Source of the DNA: Clitopilus passeckerianus
Taxonomy: Eukaryota > Basidiomycota > Agaricomycetes > Agaricales > Entolomataceae
Assembly: GCA_944990035.1 (NCBI GenBank)
Contig: CALYLX010000137.1
Span: 186,001-250,000 of the forward strand
Length of the DNA stretch: 64,000 nucleotides
Direction of reading: 5' to 3'
In this document: positions 36,170 to 47,788 of the stretch, piece after piece
Layout: every line of letters starts with the position of its first letter
Numbering within the stretch: the first letter of the stretch is position 1
Notes under the pieces: model-generated
What the model saw: the letters and a program-made list of their open reading frames with translations, nothing else
Databases searched by the model: none
Told to the model about the DNA's origin: nothing
Made by a program: the position numbers and the translations under genes

Positions 36170-37814
36170 TCACTCTTCGTCAGAATCTTCCTCTTGCTCC
36201 TGCAAAAACTGGAAGAACAACGTCATTAATGTTCGAATATTTCAGAGCGTTTCCAACAGACCTTGACAAGTGCTTCCGTTGCCTTCAAGAAGTGCTGCCT
36301 TCCTTGAGGTTTTGATCCTTTCTGATGCCAATATATGATTGCTTGGTCTGACACGCAATCCTTGTTGTACAGAACCTGCCCAAAACTGGTTAGAAACAGG
36401 AAAGTCGGGTCCCGGATGGATGGCGGCGTACTTTCAGAATTTGAGGGAAGGCTTTCATGATACGTGTATCCTCATAACAGTAAACCTGTACAACGTTAAT
36501 TAGGGCGACCTGTGTTTTGGCCGACTGGCAAAACGGCTCTAAGATGGGCGCGTATTTCTGGGAGATGGTGCCAACTCGAGGTCAACCTCGCTGGTCGAAG
36601 AGATTAATGACATACCCCGACTTCGCGGAGAGCCAGACCTTCAATCTGGTCCGCACGGGCACTCCAATCAACGGAAGCCATGAGTCCTTGCCAAATGCAT
36701 TGGACAAGCTCTTCCGGTGGCAATGGGCTCTCTTGTTGGTGGTTTCTAACGGCCTCGATAATCTGGAGAATTTATTAAATTTGAACGAGCCTAGTAGCCA
36801 AAAAATAATTGCCTGCTCAGGGGTATCTTCCCTCTCACACTGCTCGGTCAAGCTTGAGACCAAGGCACTCTTGACCACAGCATATTGTTTCCTTGCATAC
36901 CATTCCGCCACTTGGGGGATTCCGGCCTTCCTAAAATGCTCCTCCAGGAGCTTTGCTTCACGTCTATTAGGAGGGAAAAAGAGAAGGAGGTCCTTGATGT
37001 TGGCTCGCTTGAGAGCTGCAGAAAGGTGCTCCATTGACTGATCAGCCAAGTAGGCCTTGAAGACGATAGTCAAGACGTTGATGGACACGTCTATCGGATC
37101 GTCAGCGCAAGTTTTGGGAAGAAATGAAGGTAAAGCTACCATTCTTGATAAGGTGGTCCTTGGTCAAACTCTGCAGGCACGATGCACCAATAAGACCTTG
37201 AGACATCATCACACCGACGGCGACCGAGACCTTATCTCGCTGCTCTGGTGTCCATCGGTTGATGTACTGGAGAAGCGTTGGGAGCGAGGATTCTTCCAGG
37301 GGTTTCTGAAGATATTTGTACCTGCACCAAATCTCCATAAGCAGCAACTCAGGAGAAGCTGACGCAAAACCGCACCTTCTGAACAATTTATTGAGGACAT
37401 CGACATACTTCTTCACCTCATCTATCTGCACCGGCTCCTTGGCGTTGAAAATAGTGAAAGGAGAGACTGGTGCTCCGTCCTCGAGATAGCTGCCTCCAGG
37501 CTGGAGGAGCCCGCCGACCAAGATGAGCTCGAAGAGGCTATCTGCATACTTCAAGAATTCCAACTGAGCGCCTGCTTGAGTTAATTTGGTCGTAAACTGA
37601 TCAAAATCTCCCTCTGGAACGGCTTCAAGGTACTTGAAGAGTTGATCGCGAAAGACTGTATGAATCCGACATAACAGTCAGTATCGACATTGTGTGTGGG
37701 TACTGATGATTACTGACTCTCTGGTTCGTGCTTTGCTTGGGCTTTGACAGCACCTTTCCTGGCTTTGATTCTGACCCCCTGCAACGAAGGCTTAGCGGCG
37801 GATTGCTGAGACAT
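36170..37814 (-). CDS. eIF5-mimic protein, W2/HEAT domain (BZW1/2, 5MP family)
   Basis: Binds eIF2 and eIF3 through its W2 domain and competes with eIF5, tuning start-codon choice. The start at 37814 gives MSQQSAAKPSLQGVRIKARK, the family leader. Then MEFLKYADSLFELILVGGLL, QPGGSYLEDGAPVSPFTIF, EVKKYVDVLNKLFRR, YKYLQKPLEESSLPTLLQYI, RWTPEQRDKVSVAVGVMM, LKRANIKDLLLFFPPNRREA, AGIPQVAEWYARKQYAVVKS. The C-terminal W2 domain includes EDTRIMKAFPQILKVLYNKD and QAIIYWHQKGSK, and the acidic end FLQEQEEDSDEE that contacts eIF2beta. About eight exons, all in frame, length about 410 residues as usual. The family name 'basic leucine zipper' is historical; no zipper is visible. Confidence 0.93.
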
Positions 37815-38002
37815 ACACAATCCTCAACGACGTTAAAGACCAAGCTGGGAGATTTGGACTCGTGTGGATATCTAAAATCAATCCACAGCCCTGCAGCTCA
37901 ACTCGGTCTTTGCCGAGTAAGCTCACACCATCCTCGCGATATTCGTAAATCGTCATAAATTGGAACATAAAATACATGAAAATACAGTAAATAATACACA
38001 TT

Positions 38003-40409
38003 TTACTCCTTCTTCGTAGCATACTCGACCTTGATAAGGTCTGCTGCTTTTTCTGCGATTGCGAATACCGCACCAGCCTGACGAACCAAGGATTAGCGAC
38101 CCGCCTTGTCCGAGGCAAACGCACTCACCGTATGTCCAGAAACAATCTTGGGGAAAACACTTGCATCAACAACCCTCAATCCCTTTATACCATACACCCT
38201 CAGCTGCGAATCTAAAACGCCTCCGTCGGCCAGCGGCGCCATTCGGCAAGTCCCGACCGGATGGTACAGCGTCTCTGCCCGCTGTCTTACGATCTCTCTC
38301 AGCTTCTCGTCGGGCTCTTTCTCCAAGGCATGATCAAGCAAAGGGCGTTTGTACGTGTGATCAATACGCGAGGACAGTGGGCCGGCTTTGGCAATCTTGA
38401 AGAGCAGCCGAACTCCACGCACAAGTTTGTCGAGGTCTTCAGGGGCTTCAAAGTATCTGGAAAGGAGTGAGCCAGGTGCGGGGAAGAAAAGTGAGAAACA
38501 TACTTTGGATCCATAACTGGGTTTTCCCAAGGATCTTTGCTCTTTAGCTTCAGAGTGCCTTTACTGTTTGGCCTGTCACACAAAAATCAGTACCCTTTCA
38601 CCTTGAGATACATGTGTTGCTTACCTCAGTAGTACAGCGTGTAGTCCGACCGTATGCATCGGGAAAATGTACCTCCCATGGTCCTTGTACGCAAACGGCG
38701 TAGAGAATAGTTCCAGATCGGGACTGTCCTGAGCGGATGTGGAGTCCTTCTCTATCGGGGTGGGAAAATCTGCCGCGGGGAAGAGTGTAGGATCGTCGGA
38801 ACGACAGAAAGCGGCCGCTTCTCCAATCTACAAATTCACGAGTTAGGAGGTGGGAGGGTGCATTTAAGTGAGCGGGGGAGCTTACGTTAGTAGCCATAGG
38901 TCCCTTGTGTTTGACGAAGTATGTATACACGCTGCCGAGAGCCTTGACTGCTTCTACTGGTGTGTGAGGCTTGATATGCTTCGTTGAAGCATTCAACTTG
39001 TCCTTCAAGTTGACATCCACCACAGGATGATCAATGAGGTTTTCTCCCACACCGGGAAGGTCATATACAACGGGAATCTTGTACGTTTCAAGCTGGGAGG
39101 TGGAGCCAATGCCTGACAGGAGTAGGATGTGTGGTGAATGGATCGCGCCAGCTCTATCGTCCAAACATCAGCCCCAAACATCAGCACGCCAGAGATCTAA
39201 ACTCACGTCAGGAGAACTTCCTTCTTGGCAAATGCTCGATATGAAGGACCATTCTTTGATGCCGCATACTGGACTCCGATGGCTCTGGGCTCGCCTTCAG
39301 TGGGCTTGTCAAAGAGGATCTTGGTCACGGAGGCATGGGTAGCAACGACCAAGTTTGACCGTGCCAGAACGTCCTTGGTGAGGTATGCTGATTCTGAGGA
39401 AACTCTCGTAGCCTTGTTGTCGACATATGTCACTACAGGGTATTAGAAAGATCCGCGTGGCAGTTCGCGACTACTCACTCGTCTAGGAGTGGCACCATAA
39501 GTGATACTTCGAAGTAAATCAAGCAAAACGTAAACACTCACCCTACTAACACCCTTCGTCCCCGCCGTCGTATTGAAATCAGGGTTAAATGGGATTCCAA
39601 CCTCCTCACAACTCTTAACAAACGCCGCCGAGGGCTTCGTTATCGAGTTATGGTACCCAATTTCCACTGGTCCTGTTAATCCTTTCTGTTTCCCGTCGAT
39701 ACCAGGGTATTTGGGGCTGGGAACGTATTTCTCAAATTTGCGGAAGTAACGGTGGAAGTTGGCCCATGACCAGGAGTCATCGCCAGTTATTTGGGCCCAC
39801 TCGTTGAAGTCTCCTGGGGCGCCATATTGAGCCCTATAACAAAAGATGGTTTAGTGGTGGGGGCCTGGAACGGTGTACTGAGAAAACGAACATCTGAGCA
39901 TTGATGGAGGAGCAACCTCCAAGCATCTTCCCTAGAATACTTCTTAGAGGAGGATTCGTACGAGAATGGTATCAGCATACCTCGCGGCCAATACCATTCT
40001 CTCTTCCCCGCTGCAGCCTGAGGCTCCGTGTAAAGTTCGTAGACATGCTTTGTATGAAACAAGAAGTTGAATGCAGCTGGGATGCGACTGAAGAGGAGGC
40101 TTTTCCCACTATCGGCAGAGCGGAGGTCAGTGCCTGGTTGTGATGGGCAATGGCAGTGGGCGTACCTTCCTCCAGACTCCAGTAGCAAGACCTTGAACGC
40201 CGGATTCTCACTCAACCTGGCAGCCAAAACACAGCCCGCAGTTCCTGTAGATGCATAATAAGGATTGGTATCGAGAAGTTGAATAAGCGCCAGAAAACCA
40301 TACCTCCTCCGATAATGATGAAGTCATACTGGAATTTAATGTCCGGATTTACATCCCCAGTACTCGGAACCCGCTGCCCAGCTTGAGATCCCTTCACGTA
40401 GTTGACCAT
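38003..40409 (-). CDS. GMC family FAD oxidoreductase (aryl-alcohol/choline dehydrogenase-like)
   Basis: Oxidises an alcohol and passes electrons to oxygen or a quinone. N-terminal FAD site [13 protein letters not shown] (YDFIIIGGG, then [14 protein letters not shown]), ADP-ribose-binding LLLESGG, the GMC signature [10 protein letters not shown], the second signature [17 protein letters not shown], and the catalytic C-terminus with [10 protein letters not shown] (His) and [19 protein letters not shown]. The start at 40409 shows no signal peptide, so it may be intracellular, unlike aryl-alcohol oxidase; a missed first exon is possible. At least ten introns. The substrate cannot be named. A 51-bp tandem repeat lies about 200 bp upstream. 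Confidence 0.9.
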
Positions 40410-41758
40410 TTCTCCAAGGTTTCAACGAGTAGAATAAAAAAGAAGAAGATCGAAGGCACTCTTCCAAGAAGGATCAACCAATGTCGTCGCCATGAAGAGG
40501 CTTATATTGAATATAACAGTTGATTCCAACCGCCGGTTCAATTTGATGTCCGGGGTAGAATCACATTGTGGAGGTTGGCAGGGTGCAGTAGCATAATATG
40601 GTCTCATCTGGACTTGTCGTAACTCCCCAAGCGATGGGAGAAACCCCTCGATCATGATCTGGACTTGTCGTAACTCAAGGTGGGAGAAACCCTCGATCAT
40701 GGATCACAAGGACTGGAGGTTACCATATTTGGCAATCGAGGCGGTAATGACTGATAGCGTCATCAGGATACAGAATGTTCAAGAAGGATGAAGAGAGACG
40801 TGACTGGAAATGCTTGTGGGTATGGAATAGGGTTCAAGATACCAGGAAGGGAATAGAGGCTGATGACTCATGGTGGCACGTTGAAACCTTCTATGAAGTG
40901 GCGAAGAGCATGAGTTGTGAACTGCCCTCCGCCGACGTCGAGCAGGCCATGCTGTTGATTGAGTTCACGAAATTAAGACCTATACGAAGTTAAACCTTCA
41001 GGAGGTATCAGAAAGAGCTGTCCATCCCAGCGTACAGAGGTGTGCTGCGCGCCAAATGATCGATACAGAGCTTTGCTTCCTGGTAATACGCGCCTATCAA
41101 CGAAGTCTGTGAAGGAGGGCTTGAGCTAGAACCATTCAACCTGACCCCTATTTGTGGAACTGCTGCCAGCAAACCCTGGGTGCCTCTGTGGAGGATATCG
41201 AAAACCTCATTTTGAGTTGACTGGGTGACTCAGGAGCAGAATTCGTAGTCAAGTCTCCTGCATGGGGCCATCCAGTCTTGTTTGAAGCTTGTTCAGTAAA
41301 ACATGGAGAAGGACAATGCAAAGATCCAAAGTAACTCCGCTGGGCCAGTTCCCGAGCGCCAACAAGGGGTTACGGGTCAAAGCGGTGGATCCCAGCGCAA
41401 TTGGTGTCAGTATTTAACAACTAGGCAGTGCTTTTGCCCACAAATCTCTTACCTTTCTACAGCTATTGACACTATTCTACTAATTAGCTGTGATTACGCG
41501 TTTCTGGCAAGATAGACGCTTGCCTGATTACAGAACCCCGAACGATCAAATCACAACGCTTATACCAGAGCCACCACAGTCATCACTCAGTTTCGCTACC
41601 GGACTACGGACTACGCTGGCCATAGCCTTTTGAACAGGAATATATAGTTCGTACGTTAACCAGAGCTTCGACATACTACTCAGCTGCCCAACTAACGTCC
41701 TTGGTCGTGTCTAGATCCCGAAATTACATCACCACCCCACCTCCGATTGACAGGACAT
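40410..41758. other. Divergent intergenic region, 1.35 kb
   Basis: Lies between the divergent GMC and PP2C genes and contains the tandem repeat at 40608-40702. A 72-codon plus-strand frame at 40775-40993 (KCLWVWNRVQDTRKGIEADD) has a protein-like composition but no family, flanking exon or start context that I can support. Confidence 0.45.
40608..40702. repeat. Two-unit tandem repeat upstream of the GMC gene
   Basis: Unit 1 (40608-40658, 51 bp) and unit 2 (40659-40702) both begin ctggacttgtcgtaactc and end gggagaaacc(c)ctcgatcatg. Unit 2 lacks a few bases in the middle. Confidence 0.9.
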
Positions 41759-43143
41759 ATGGCCACGACGACAATGCCACCCAGGTTCTCGGACTCGCCA
41801 AATGCAAGAAGCAAATCGATAACAGCTGTGGAGCTTGAAACTTATGGTGTATGTCCTAATGGTTGGCTCTGCGTGGAGATCGCTAATGGATGAGTGGCTG
41901 TAGATTCTAAATAGACACGCAACAAAGAATGCAGCCTACCAGGTTGGCATATCGGAGGATAAAGGAAGTCGGAGAACGATGGAAGATGCCCATTCCTTCG
42001 TCACCGACTTCGACGCTGTAAGGGGCCAAGGGTTCTTCGCTGTTTTTGACGGGCACGCAGGCAAACACGCTGCTGAGTGGTGTGGAAACCATTTTCACGA
42101 AGTACGTCTTCACAGGCTATCACACTTCACAGCATCTAATTTTCTCATCTATCATAGCACCTCCTTACGAACCTTCACCAAGCGCCCACAACCCGTGTGC
42201 CGGACATCCTCAACAACACGTTTCACGATGTTGACGCCAGTCTCTCGAAGCTCTGCGAAGACTCCGAAGGCAAGATCCACTCTGGGTGTACCGCCGTAAC
42301 TGCCTTTCTCCGACTCGAAGATGCTTCAGGACACCAATCCTTCCTCGGCACAGCCCCAAGTTCGCCACGATCTGAGTCTCCACCAGCTTCAAACCACGCT
42401 GCTGCCGACGGACTCGCTGATAGCTCCAGTTCTGGCCACAGTAGTGGCTTCCAACTCGAGGATGCCAGTGAGAAGAGCCTCATGAAAAAGAAAAGCTTCA
42501 GTGGAAGCAGGATCCGACAGGCATTGATGTCCTTGACTGGAAACAACAGCCCATCGCATTCGTCACCCGCAACGCCACGATCGACATCCCCTGTTGGGTA
42601 CAGGCGAGAGGTCACGGTTCCGCCACCCAATGTACGCAGAGTTCTCTATATTGCGAACGCAGGGGATGCTCGTGCTGTGCTGTGTCGCGCCGGGAAAGCC
42701 GTCAGGCTGAGCTATGATCACAAGGGATCAGACAAGCAAGAGGCAAAGAGGATCACCGATGCCGGAGGTTTCGTGCTAAGCGGAAGGGTGAACGGCGTGC
42801 TGGCTGTGACCAGAAGCTTGGGTGATAGCAGCATGAAAGAGTTTGTCGTTGGAAGCCCATACACGACCGAGACCGAGCTTTGTGAAGAGGACGAGTTCCT
42901 GATCATTGCTTGTGATGGGGTAAGTTCAATTTCTTTGGATACGCTTCTCTTCCAACTCATCGTGCATTTATCTAGTTGTGGGATGTCGCCAACGATCAAG
43001 CAGCCGTTGATCTCGTTCGAGAAATTCCAGATGCTCAGACAGCAAGTACCAAGCTTTTGAAATACGCGCTTTCACATCATACCACTGATAACGTCACCGT
43101 CCTTGTTGTCCGGTTCAAACATGTCACGGCTCAAACGGCTTGA
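41759..43143 (+). CDS. PP2C-type Ser/Thr protein phosphatase (Ptc1-like)
   Basis: Mg/Mn-dependent phosphatase, typically a damper of MAP-kinase stress signalling. Motifs in order: SRRTMEDAHSF (metal-binding Asp), FFAVFDGHAGKHAAEWC, HSGCTAVTAFLRLED, VLYIANAGDARAVLCRAGK, LSYDHKGSDKQEAKRI, GGFVLSGRVNGVLAVTRSLGD, KEFVVGSPYT, EFLIIACDG joined to LWDVANDQAAVDLV, and SHHTTDNVTVLVVRF. An unusual Ser/Pro-rich insertion of about 100 residues (roughly 42340-42620) splits the domain between HSGCTAV and the next strand, so the protein is larger than yeast Ptc1. Four introns. Metal and catalytic residues all present. Confidence 0.93.
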
Positions 43144-43670
43144 TGTGGACTAGATATTCTTCCAAGTTCTGACCTTCCTCATGTTCCAAACCTGAATGGC
43201 GTCGCTTATTACTCGGTTTTTAATATTTTCCCTTTAAATGTCGTTTGTTCTCCTGCTTTTTCTGGGGCCATCGTATACTCAACCGAACGTTGCTGTCATA
43301 TATATCATACACACACTCTCATGTATCCATAAGACCACGGAATACATAGTTATTGAATTTCTCTCGCCTTCTGGGATGATTGTTTCATGAAGTCATCCGC
43401 AGTCACCGACGTTAGGCGGATCAAAGGCTGTGATCTAAGCTAAGGGTGGCTTCCCTGTCTGGAGCTGGTTTCCTTCGGATTACGATTGCAGGTCAACGTG
43501 CCCAAGCCAGCCTCCTCTTCAAAGCCTAACCTTTTCTGGTCAACGAACTTCCCTCACGACTTTCAACGTTTCTCCGTTCTTTCTCGAACATCTTTCAGCA
43601 CTCTACGCCACTTTTACGACTATAAGCCTCAGACGAACTTGAAGCAGCAGTTGCTGTTATTCGGAACATA
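43144..43670. other. Intergenic, promoter of the Pns1-like gene
   Basis: 3' flank of the phosphatase gene and 5' leader of the transporter gene. Nothing further seen. Confidence 0.5.
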
Positions 43671-45865
43671 ATGTCAGCACCTCCTTATCCTGGCCCTACG
43701 CCCAACTATGCCCCACAGAATACGGGTTATGGGCAACAGTATTCTGACGGACCACCACCCCAACAATATAACGAGCAAGGATATGAGAAATCGCCATACG
43801 AGGGTGGGCGATTCAAGCCAAAGAAGAAGATCAATGACCCCATTTTCCTCATCCTTTTTATTCTTACGGTGCGTACGCTATTCAGCTTGTCAGTCCCAGA
43901 GAGGCTAAGCATTCGATAGTTCCTCGCCTTTGCGGGACTCTCTGGATATGTTATCAATATATGGGTGAAGTCTGGTGGTCTAGGCGGTGGTCTTGGAAAA
44001 GCTGGTGGTCAGACAGGGTCTTCTGTGACTGTGAACAAGTCGGTATCCCTTGATTTCTTAAGTCTGAGTATTCACTGACTCGTGCAACCCAGGAGCACCG
44101 TCTGGCTTTTGCTGTTCGTCACTGCAGCAGCAATCGTTCTTTCGGCTTTGTACCTCCTCTTGACCCGAATGTTCACACACATGATTATGCACATTACCCT
44201 GATTCTGACCATCGTCTTGAACATGTAAGTCCAGACCATAATTCCCTCATTGATTCTCGCTAACAGTTCCTCGCAGCGGTATATGCATCTACTATTGGAT
44301 TACAAAATATTGGTGTATGTCCACTCGCAGGTTCTCTCACTTCTAGGAAATGCTCACTTCTTCCACAGCCGGAGCGGTCATCTTCACCATCATCGCCCTC
44401 CTCTCTGTACTCTCGTACTTCGGTTTCAGGTCTAGGATACCACTGGCATCGCTTTTGTTACAGGTTGTGATGGATATCTCGAAACATCATATGAGCGTTT
44501 ATGCAGTTGCGTTCGTAGCGCTGTTAATCCAGGCTGCTCTTTCTGCGTGGTATACCTTCACTGCGATTGCAACTTACACTACATGGACCCCCGGCAGCCC
44601 CAGTGAGCACTTCACAAGACTTTCTACCTCGTCTGCGTTACTGACACTGGACCAGATTGTGCAACCACCTCTTGTTCATCAGCCACAGTTGGTGGACTCA
44701 TCTTCTTTGAGACTTTTGCCTACCTTTGGACTGCACAAGTTGTCAAAAATGTCGCACTCTCCACGCTCGCAGGTGGCCCGTACGGCTCCTGGTATTACTT
44801 TGGGCCTAAGGACATGGGCCAGATGGTAAGGCTTCTGATGTTGCACCTCTCCTGGACTTTTAGGGCTAACGCCACTGCTTCAGCCAAAGAACCCCACCAT
44901 GTCGGCATTTGGCCGCGCCTCAACATTGTCTCTTGGATCGATTGCATTCGGTTCTTTGATTGTCACTATCCTTGAGATCATCCGCCTGGTGCTCAACATG
45001 ATCAGGCAAAATGCAGCTGCTGACGGCCACCGTAAGTAGTCACAATGAAACCGTAGGTGAAACTGTGCTGATTCCACCTTTTTGTAATAGCCGTTGAGGT
45101 TTGCTTGTTCTGCTGTGCTGAATGTTTCGTGGGTTGCATTGAGGCGTTGGTTGAGTGGTTCAACCGGTAGGTCCCAATATACATCTGGAGCCGGGCATGT
45201 TGCTAATTTATATCTTCCTCGTTCACAGATACGCATACATCGAAATCGGTGGGTTCTCATTCAACAAGTATGAACCTCTCTCTGACGTTGCTACGCAGCT
45301 CTCTACGGCAAGAGTTACATCCCCGCTGCAAAGGACACCTGGCGTCTTTTCAAGGACCGCGGAATCGACGCCCTCATCAACGACTCCCTTGTCGGGATGA
45401 CTCTCACCTGGGGCGCATACATGATTGGTCTCATCTGTTCCTTATTTGCGTACCTCTATCTTCGATTGACGGCACCCGCCTACAACGCTGGCGGAAGCTA
45501 CACCGCGCCGATCCTCTTGTTCGCGTTCTTGATTGGTGTGCAATGCTGTACGTCGTCTCTGCCTTCTTATGATTAGGAGCAAATGTATTGATTGCTCATA
45601 TAGCATTGACACTTTCGTCCGCGATTGAAGCTGGTGTCTCGACGATGTAGGTGTCACCCTTGTTCCTTGATGTCCTATCTCACACAAACGAATTCTAGCT
45701 TTGTTGGACTCGGAGAAGACCCGCATGTTCTTGCCATTCGCGCACCAGAGCTCTTCGGCGTAAGTCCCTCAGGCCTCCAGAAGCTGTTCCAACGCTAACA
45801 CAAATATGCAATAGATGATTGCTGAGAGGTACCCTCATGTCACGAGCGGTGTTCCACGAGGTTGA
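43671..45865 (+). CDS. PNS1: Pns1/CTL-like (SLC44) multi-pass membrane transporter
   Basis: Choline-transporter-like family protein, plasma membrane; yeast Pns1 has no proven substrate. A cytosolic Pro/Gln/Tyr-rich leader (APPYPGPTPNYAPQNTGYG) is followed by about ten helices: DPIFLILFILT, FLAFAGLSGYVINIWVKS, VWLLFVTAAAIVLSALYLL, MIMHITLILTIVLN, SGAVIFTIIALLSVLSYFGF. The family core then follows: SWYYFGPKD, TLSLGSIAFGSLIVTILEII, CLFCCAECFVGCIEALVEWF, NRYAYIEIALYGKSYIPAAK, DTWRLFKDRGIDALINDSLV. It ends near MIAERYPHVTSGVPRG. About twelve introns. The RYAYIEIALYGKSYIPAAK block is the SLC44 signature. Confidence 0.92.
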
Positions 45866-46039
45866 AGGAGCGCCTCAGAACGTTGGCGGATTCTAATGAC
45901 CTACTATTATTTTACCGTGATAATTTTGTTGTACATATTTCACGATTTTCAAATGAATGAATGAATGGTTTGGCTATGAAGGCAATCGGCGTCGTCAACG
46001 GAGCGGGCTATATTCGATCGACGGGATTGCTCTTTATCG

Positions 46040-46121
46040 GTCCTTGTCGATTAGTGGTTAAATCATCTCGTTGTGGTTTCACTGCTCCGAGAAGCCGGAA
46101 GTTCGAATCCTCCCTGGGACA
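46040..46121 (+). tRNA. tRNA-His (GUG), 10-nt intron
   Basis: 82 nt, or 72 after removing a 10-nt intron (tttcactgct) between G37 and C38, the canonical eukaryotic position. The acceptor GTCCTTG pairs with CTGGGAC (one T-T mismatch, one G-U), the D arm GATT-AGTGGTTA-AATC, anticodon stem TCTCG/CGAGA with loop TTGTGGC, and T loop TTCGAAT. The T stem has one A-C mismatch. Discriminator A73. The extra G-1 of tRNA-His would be added after transcription. Followed by T6. Confidence 0.85.
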
Positions 46122-46127
46122 TTTTTT
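46122..46127 (+). terminator. Pol III terminator of tRNA-His copy 1
   Basis: Run of six T residues immediately after the discriminator base. Confidence 0.8.
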
Positions 46128-46371
46128 GCACCATGTTCCTTTGAATCTGGGAGTGATAGATTCATGGGCGCTGTGGAGTTCAAAGCACAAATCCCTCAAA
46201 ACGCCATCGCGCCATCCCTGGTCCAGTAGGCGGGTTCTGAGGCCAGTAACAATGATGCTCGTCAACCTACAATCCCATCCATATTCTCCAGAACTGAGGG
46301 TATTGAGCTGAGCGCACCATCCTAGAAGAAAGAATGGGAGGATTGGCATGAAATATCTCAAAATATTAAAC

Positions 46372-46377
46372 AAAAAA
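46372..46377 (-). terminator. Pol III terminator of tRNA-His copy 2
   Basis: Six A residues on the plus strand, giving T6 two bases after the discriminator on the minus strand. Confidence 0.75.
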
Positions 46378-46378
46378 T

Positions 46379-46460
46379 TGTCCCAGGGAGGATTCGAACT
46401 TCCGGCTTCTCGGAGCAGTGAAACCACAACGAGATGATTTAACCACTAATCGACAAGGAC
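46379..46460 (-). tRNA. tRNA-His (GUG), 10-nt intron, inverted second copy
   Basis: Same 82-nt sequence as the plus-strand copy, including the intron, anticodon GTG and the odd T-stem A-C pair. The two genes converge, 257 bp apart. Confidence 0.85.
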
Positions 46461-46605
46461 CTTATGGATGAGATATTGTTCGCTCTATATGAAACAGTGA
46501 TTCATCAATTCATTCTGATGTCATCCCTTCGTCACTCCATGCTGCAAGCTTCCACCAATTCAAACGTGCATGCAGTGTGGTAACTCTTGAACTCTCGCCT
46601 CCACC

Positions 46606-47460
46606 ATGAGGAAAACCTCCTACGTCGTAACATTTGTTGCAGTCGCCATAACACTTATTTTTGTTAGTTTAACGCACTTCGTTGCATGCATGAGTCTAAT
46701 CTTCGTCGCAGAGTGTGTTAGCCAGGGTCAGGACAGACTGGTTAGTCCATTCTCTGAGTTATAGCTTGAAAGTACATTCATCATGTGCTCAGGCTGGTTG
46801 TCCGGACTGAGATTCTTGGGACGAAAGTAACCCTGACCTACGGCCTAGCTGAACGATGCGAAGAGGAGGTAATGAACCTACCTGGACCTAATAATGACCG
46901 AGTGGATTACCACAAGTACGAATGCCGCATCTTCCCAGCAAAAGTCACGGACAGGTGTGAGAAGGAGCTGTCAGGCTTCTGCACTGCTTGGACGAGTGCG
47001 AGATACATGGAAGAGCTTGCCCTGTGGTGTGCGGCGGGTTCACTGGTTGCGATTCTTTTCGGCCTCAGCACGGGTTCGAGGCGCCGAAGGATCTGGAAGG
47101 TTGTCGCTGGTCTGGTCCTTCTACATGGTGGGCAGAGTTCTACCTCTAAATCTTCTTCTTGACTCAACCTTTATCCAGCTGCGTTCCAGATTGCAACTTT
47201 CGGTGTGATCACTGACCAATACAGAGTTGCCAGATATCCAACGTTCGACCATGCCCGCCCTGGCAAGTTTAACCTAACGCTTGATCTATCTTTGCTAAGA
47301 AAACTGTTCTTTCCCAGGTTTGGCCTATGCCCTCAACTTAACCTCCTGGATAGCTGGTCTCATTATCACAGCTGGAGTAGTGATTACTGGGATCTCAGCT
47401 GAGAAAGGGCACAGATGGGCGGCTGGTAATAGAGGGTATACTCGCATTGGCGTTTCGTAG
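46606..47460 (+). CDS. Predicted tetraspan membrane protein (claudin/SUR7-like plan), unknown
   Basis: Four hydrophobic helices with a Cys-bearing first loop. Helix 1 is TSYVVTFVAVAITLIFV. The loop follows (VRTEILGTKVTLTYGLAERC, then ECRIFPAKVTDRC and FCTAWTSARY). Helix 2 is LALWCAAGSLVAILFGLS, helix 3 WKVVAGLVLLH joined to AAFQIATFGVITD, and helix 4 GLAYALNLTSWIAGLIITAG. Five exons fit in frame and the gene ends RGYTRIGVS at 47458-47460. The loop cysteines and four-helix plan resemble claudin-like fungal proteins (SUR7/PalI group), but I cannot place it in a named family. The function is unknown. Confidence 0.65.
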
Positions 47461-47788
47461 AGCCATCATGTCCCCAGCACATTCTCTCCTCTTCTAGTGA
47501 TAGGACACTTGTAAATCCATATACCTATTAAAACTCGCTGATGTATTCTCTATTGATATTGTATATCCATGCGCTAGATTGGACCGCTGTTGTGATACAC
47601 GAGGACATTCAATGCCTCGACTGTTCATATGCCAAATGCAGACAAGCATGAAGATTGACACATAATGATAGCATTGAACACCATAAAGTTACAAATAAAT
47701 TCGTCTTTTAGAACCAGAACCGTACAACACAAGACCAATCATTTTTCTTCCCAGAATCCCTATGATTCCATGGAACACGACTCCGCAT
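47461..47788. other. Convergent 3' intergenic region
   Basis: A/T-rich flank between converging genes. Nothing else seen. Confidence 0.5.

Noticed and set aside
46040..46121. Reading the tRNA as tRNA-Glu because of the TCTCG/CGAGA arm
   Set aside because: The loop TTGTGGC with a 10-nt intron after G37 gives anticodon GTG and a 72-nt mature length, fitting tRNA-His.
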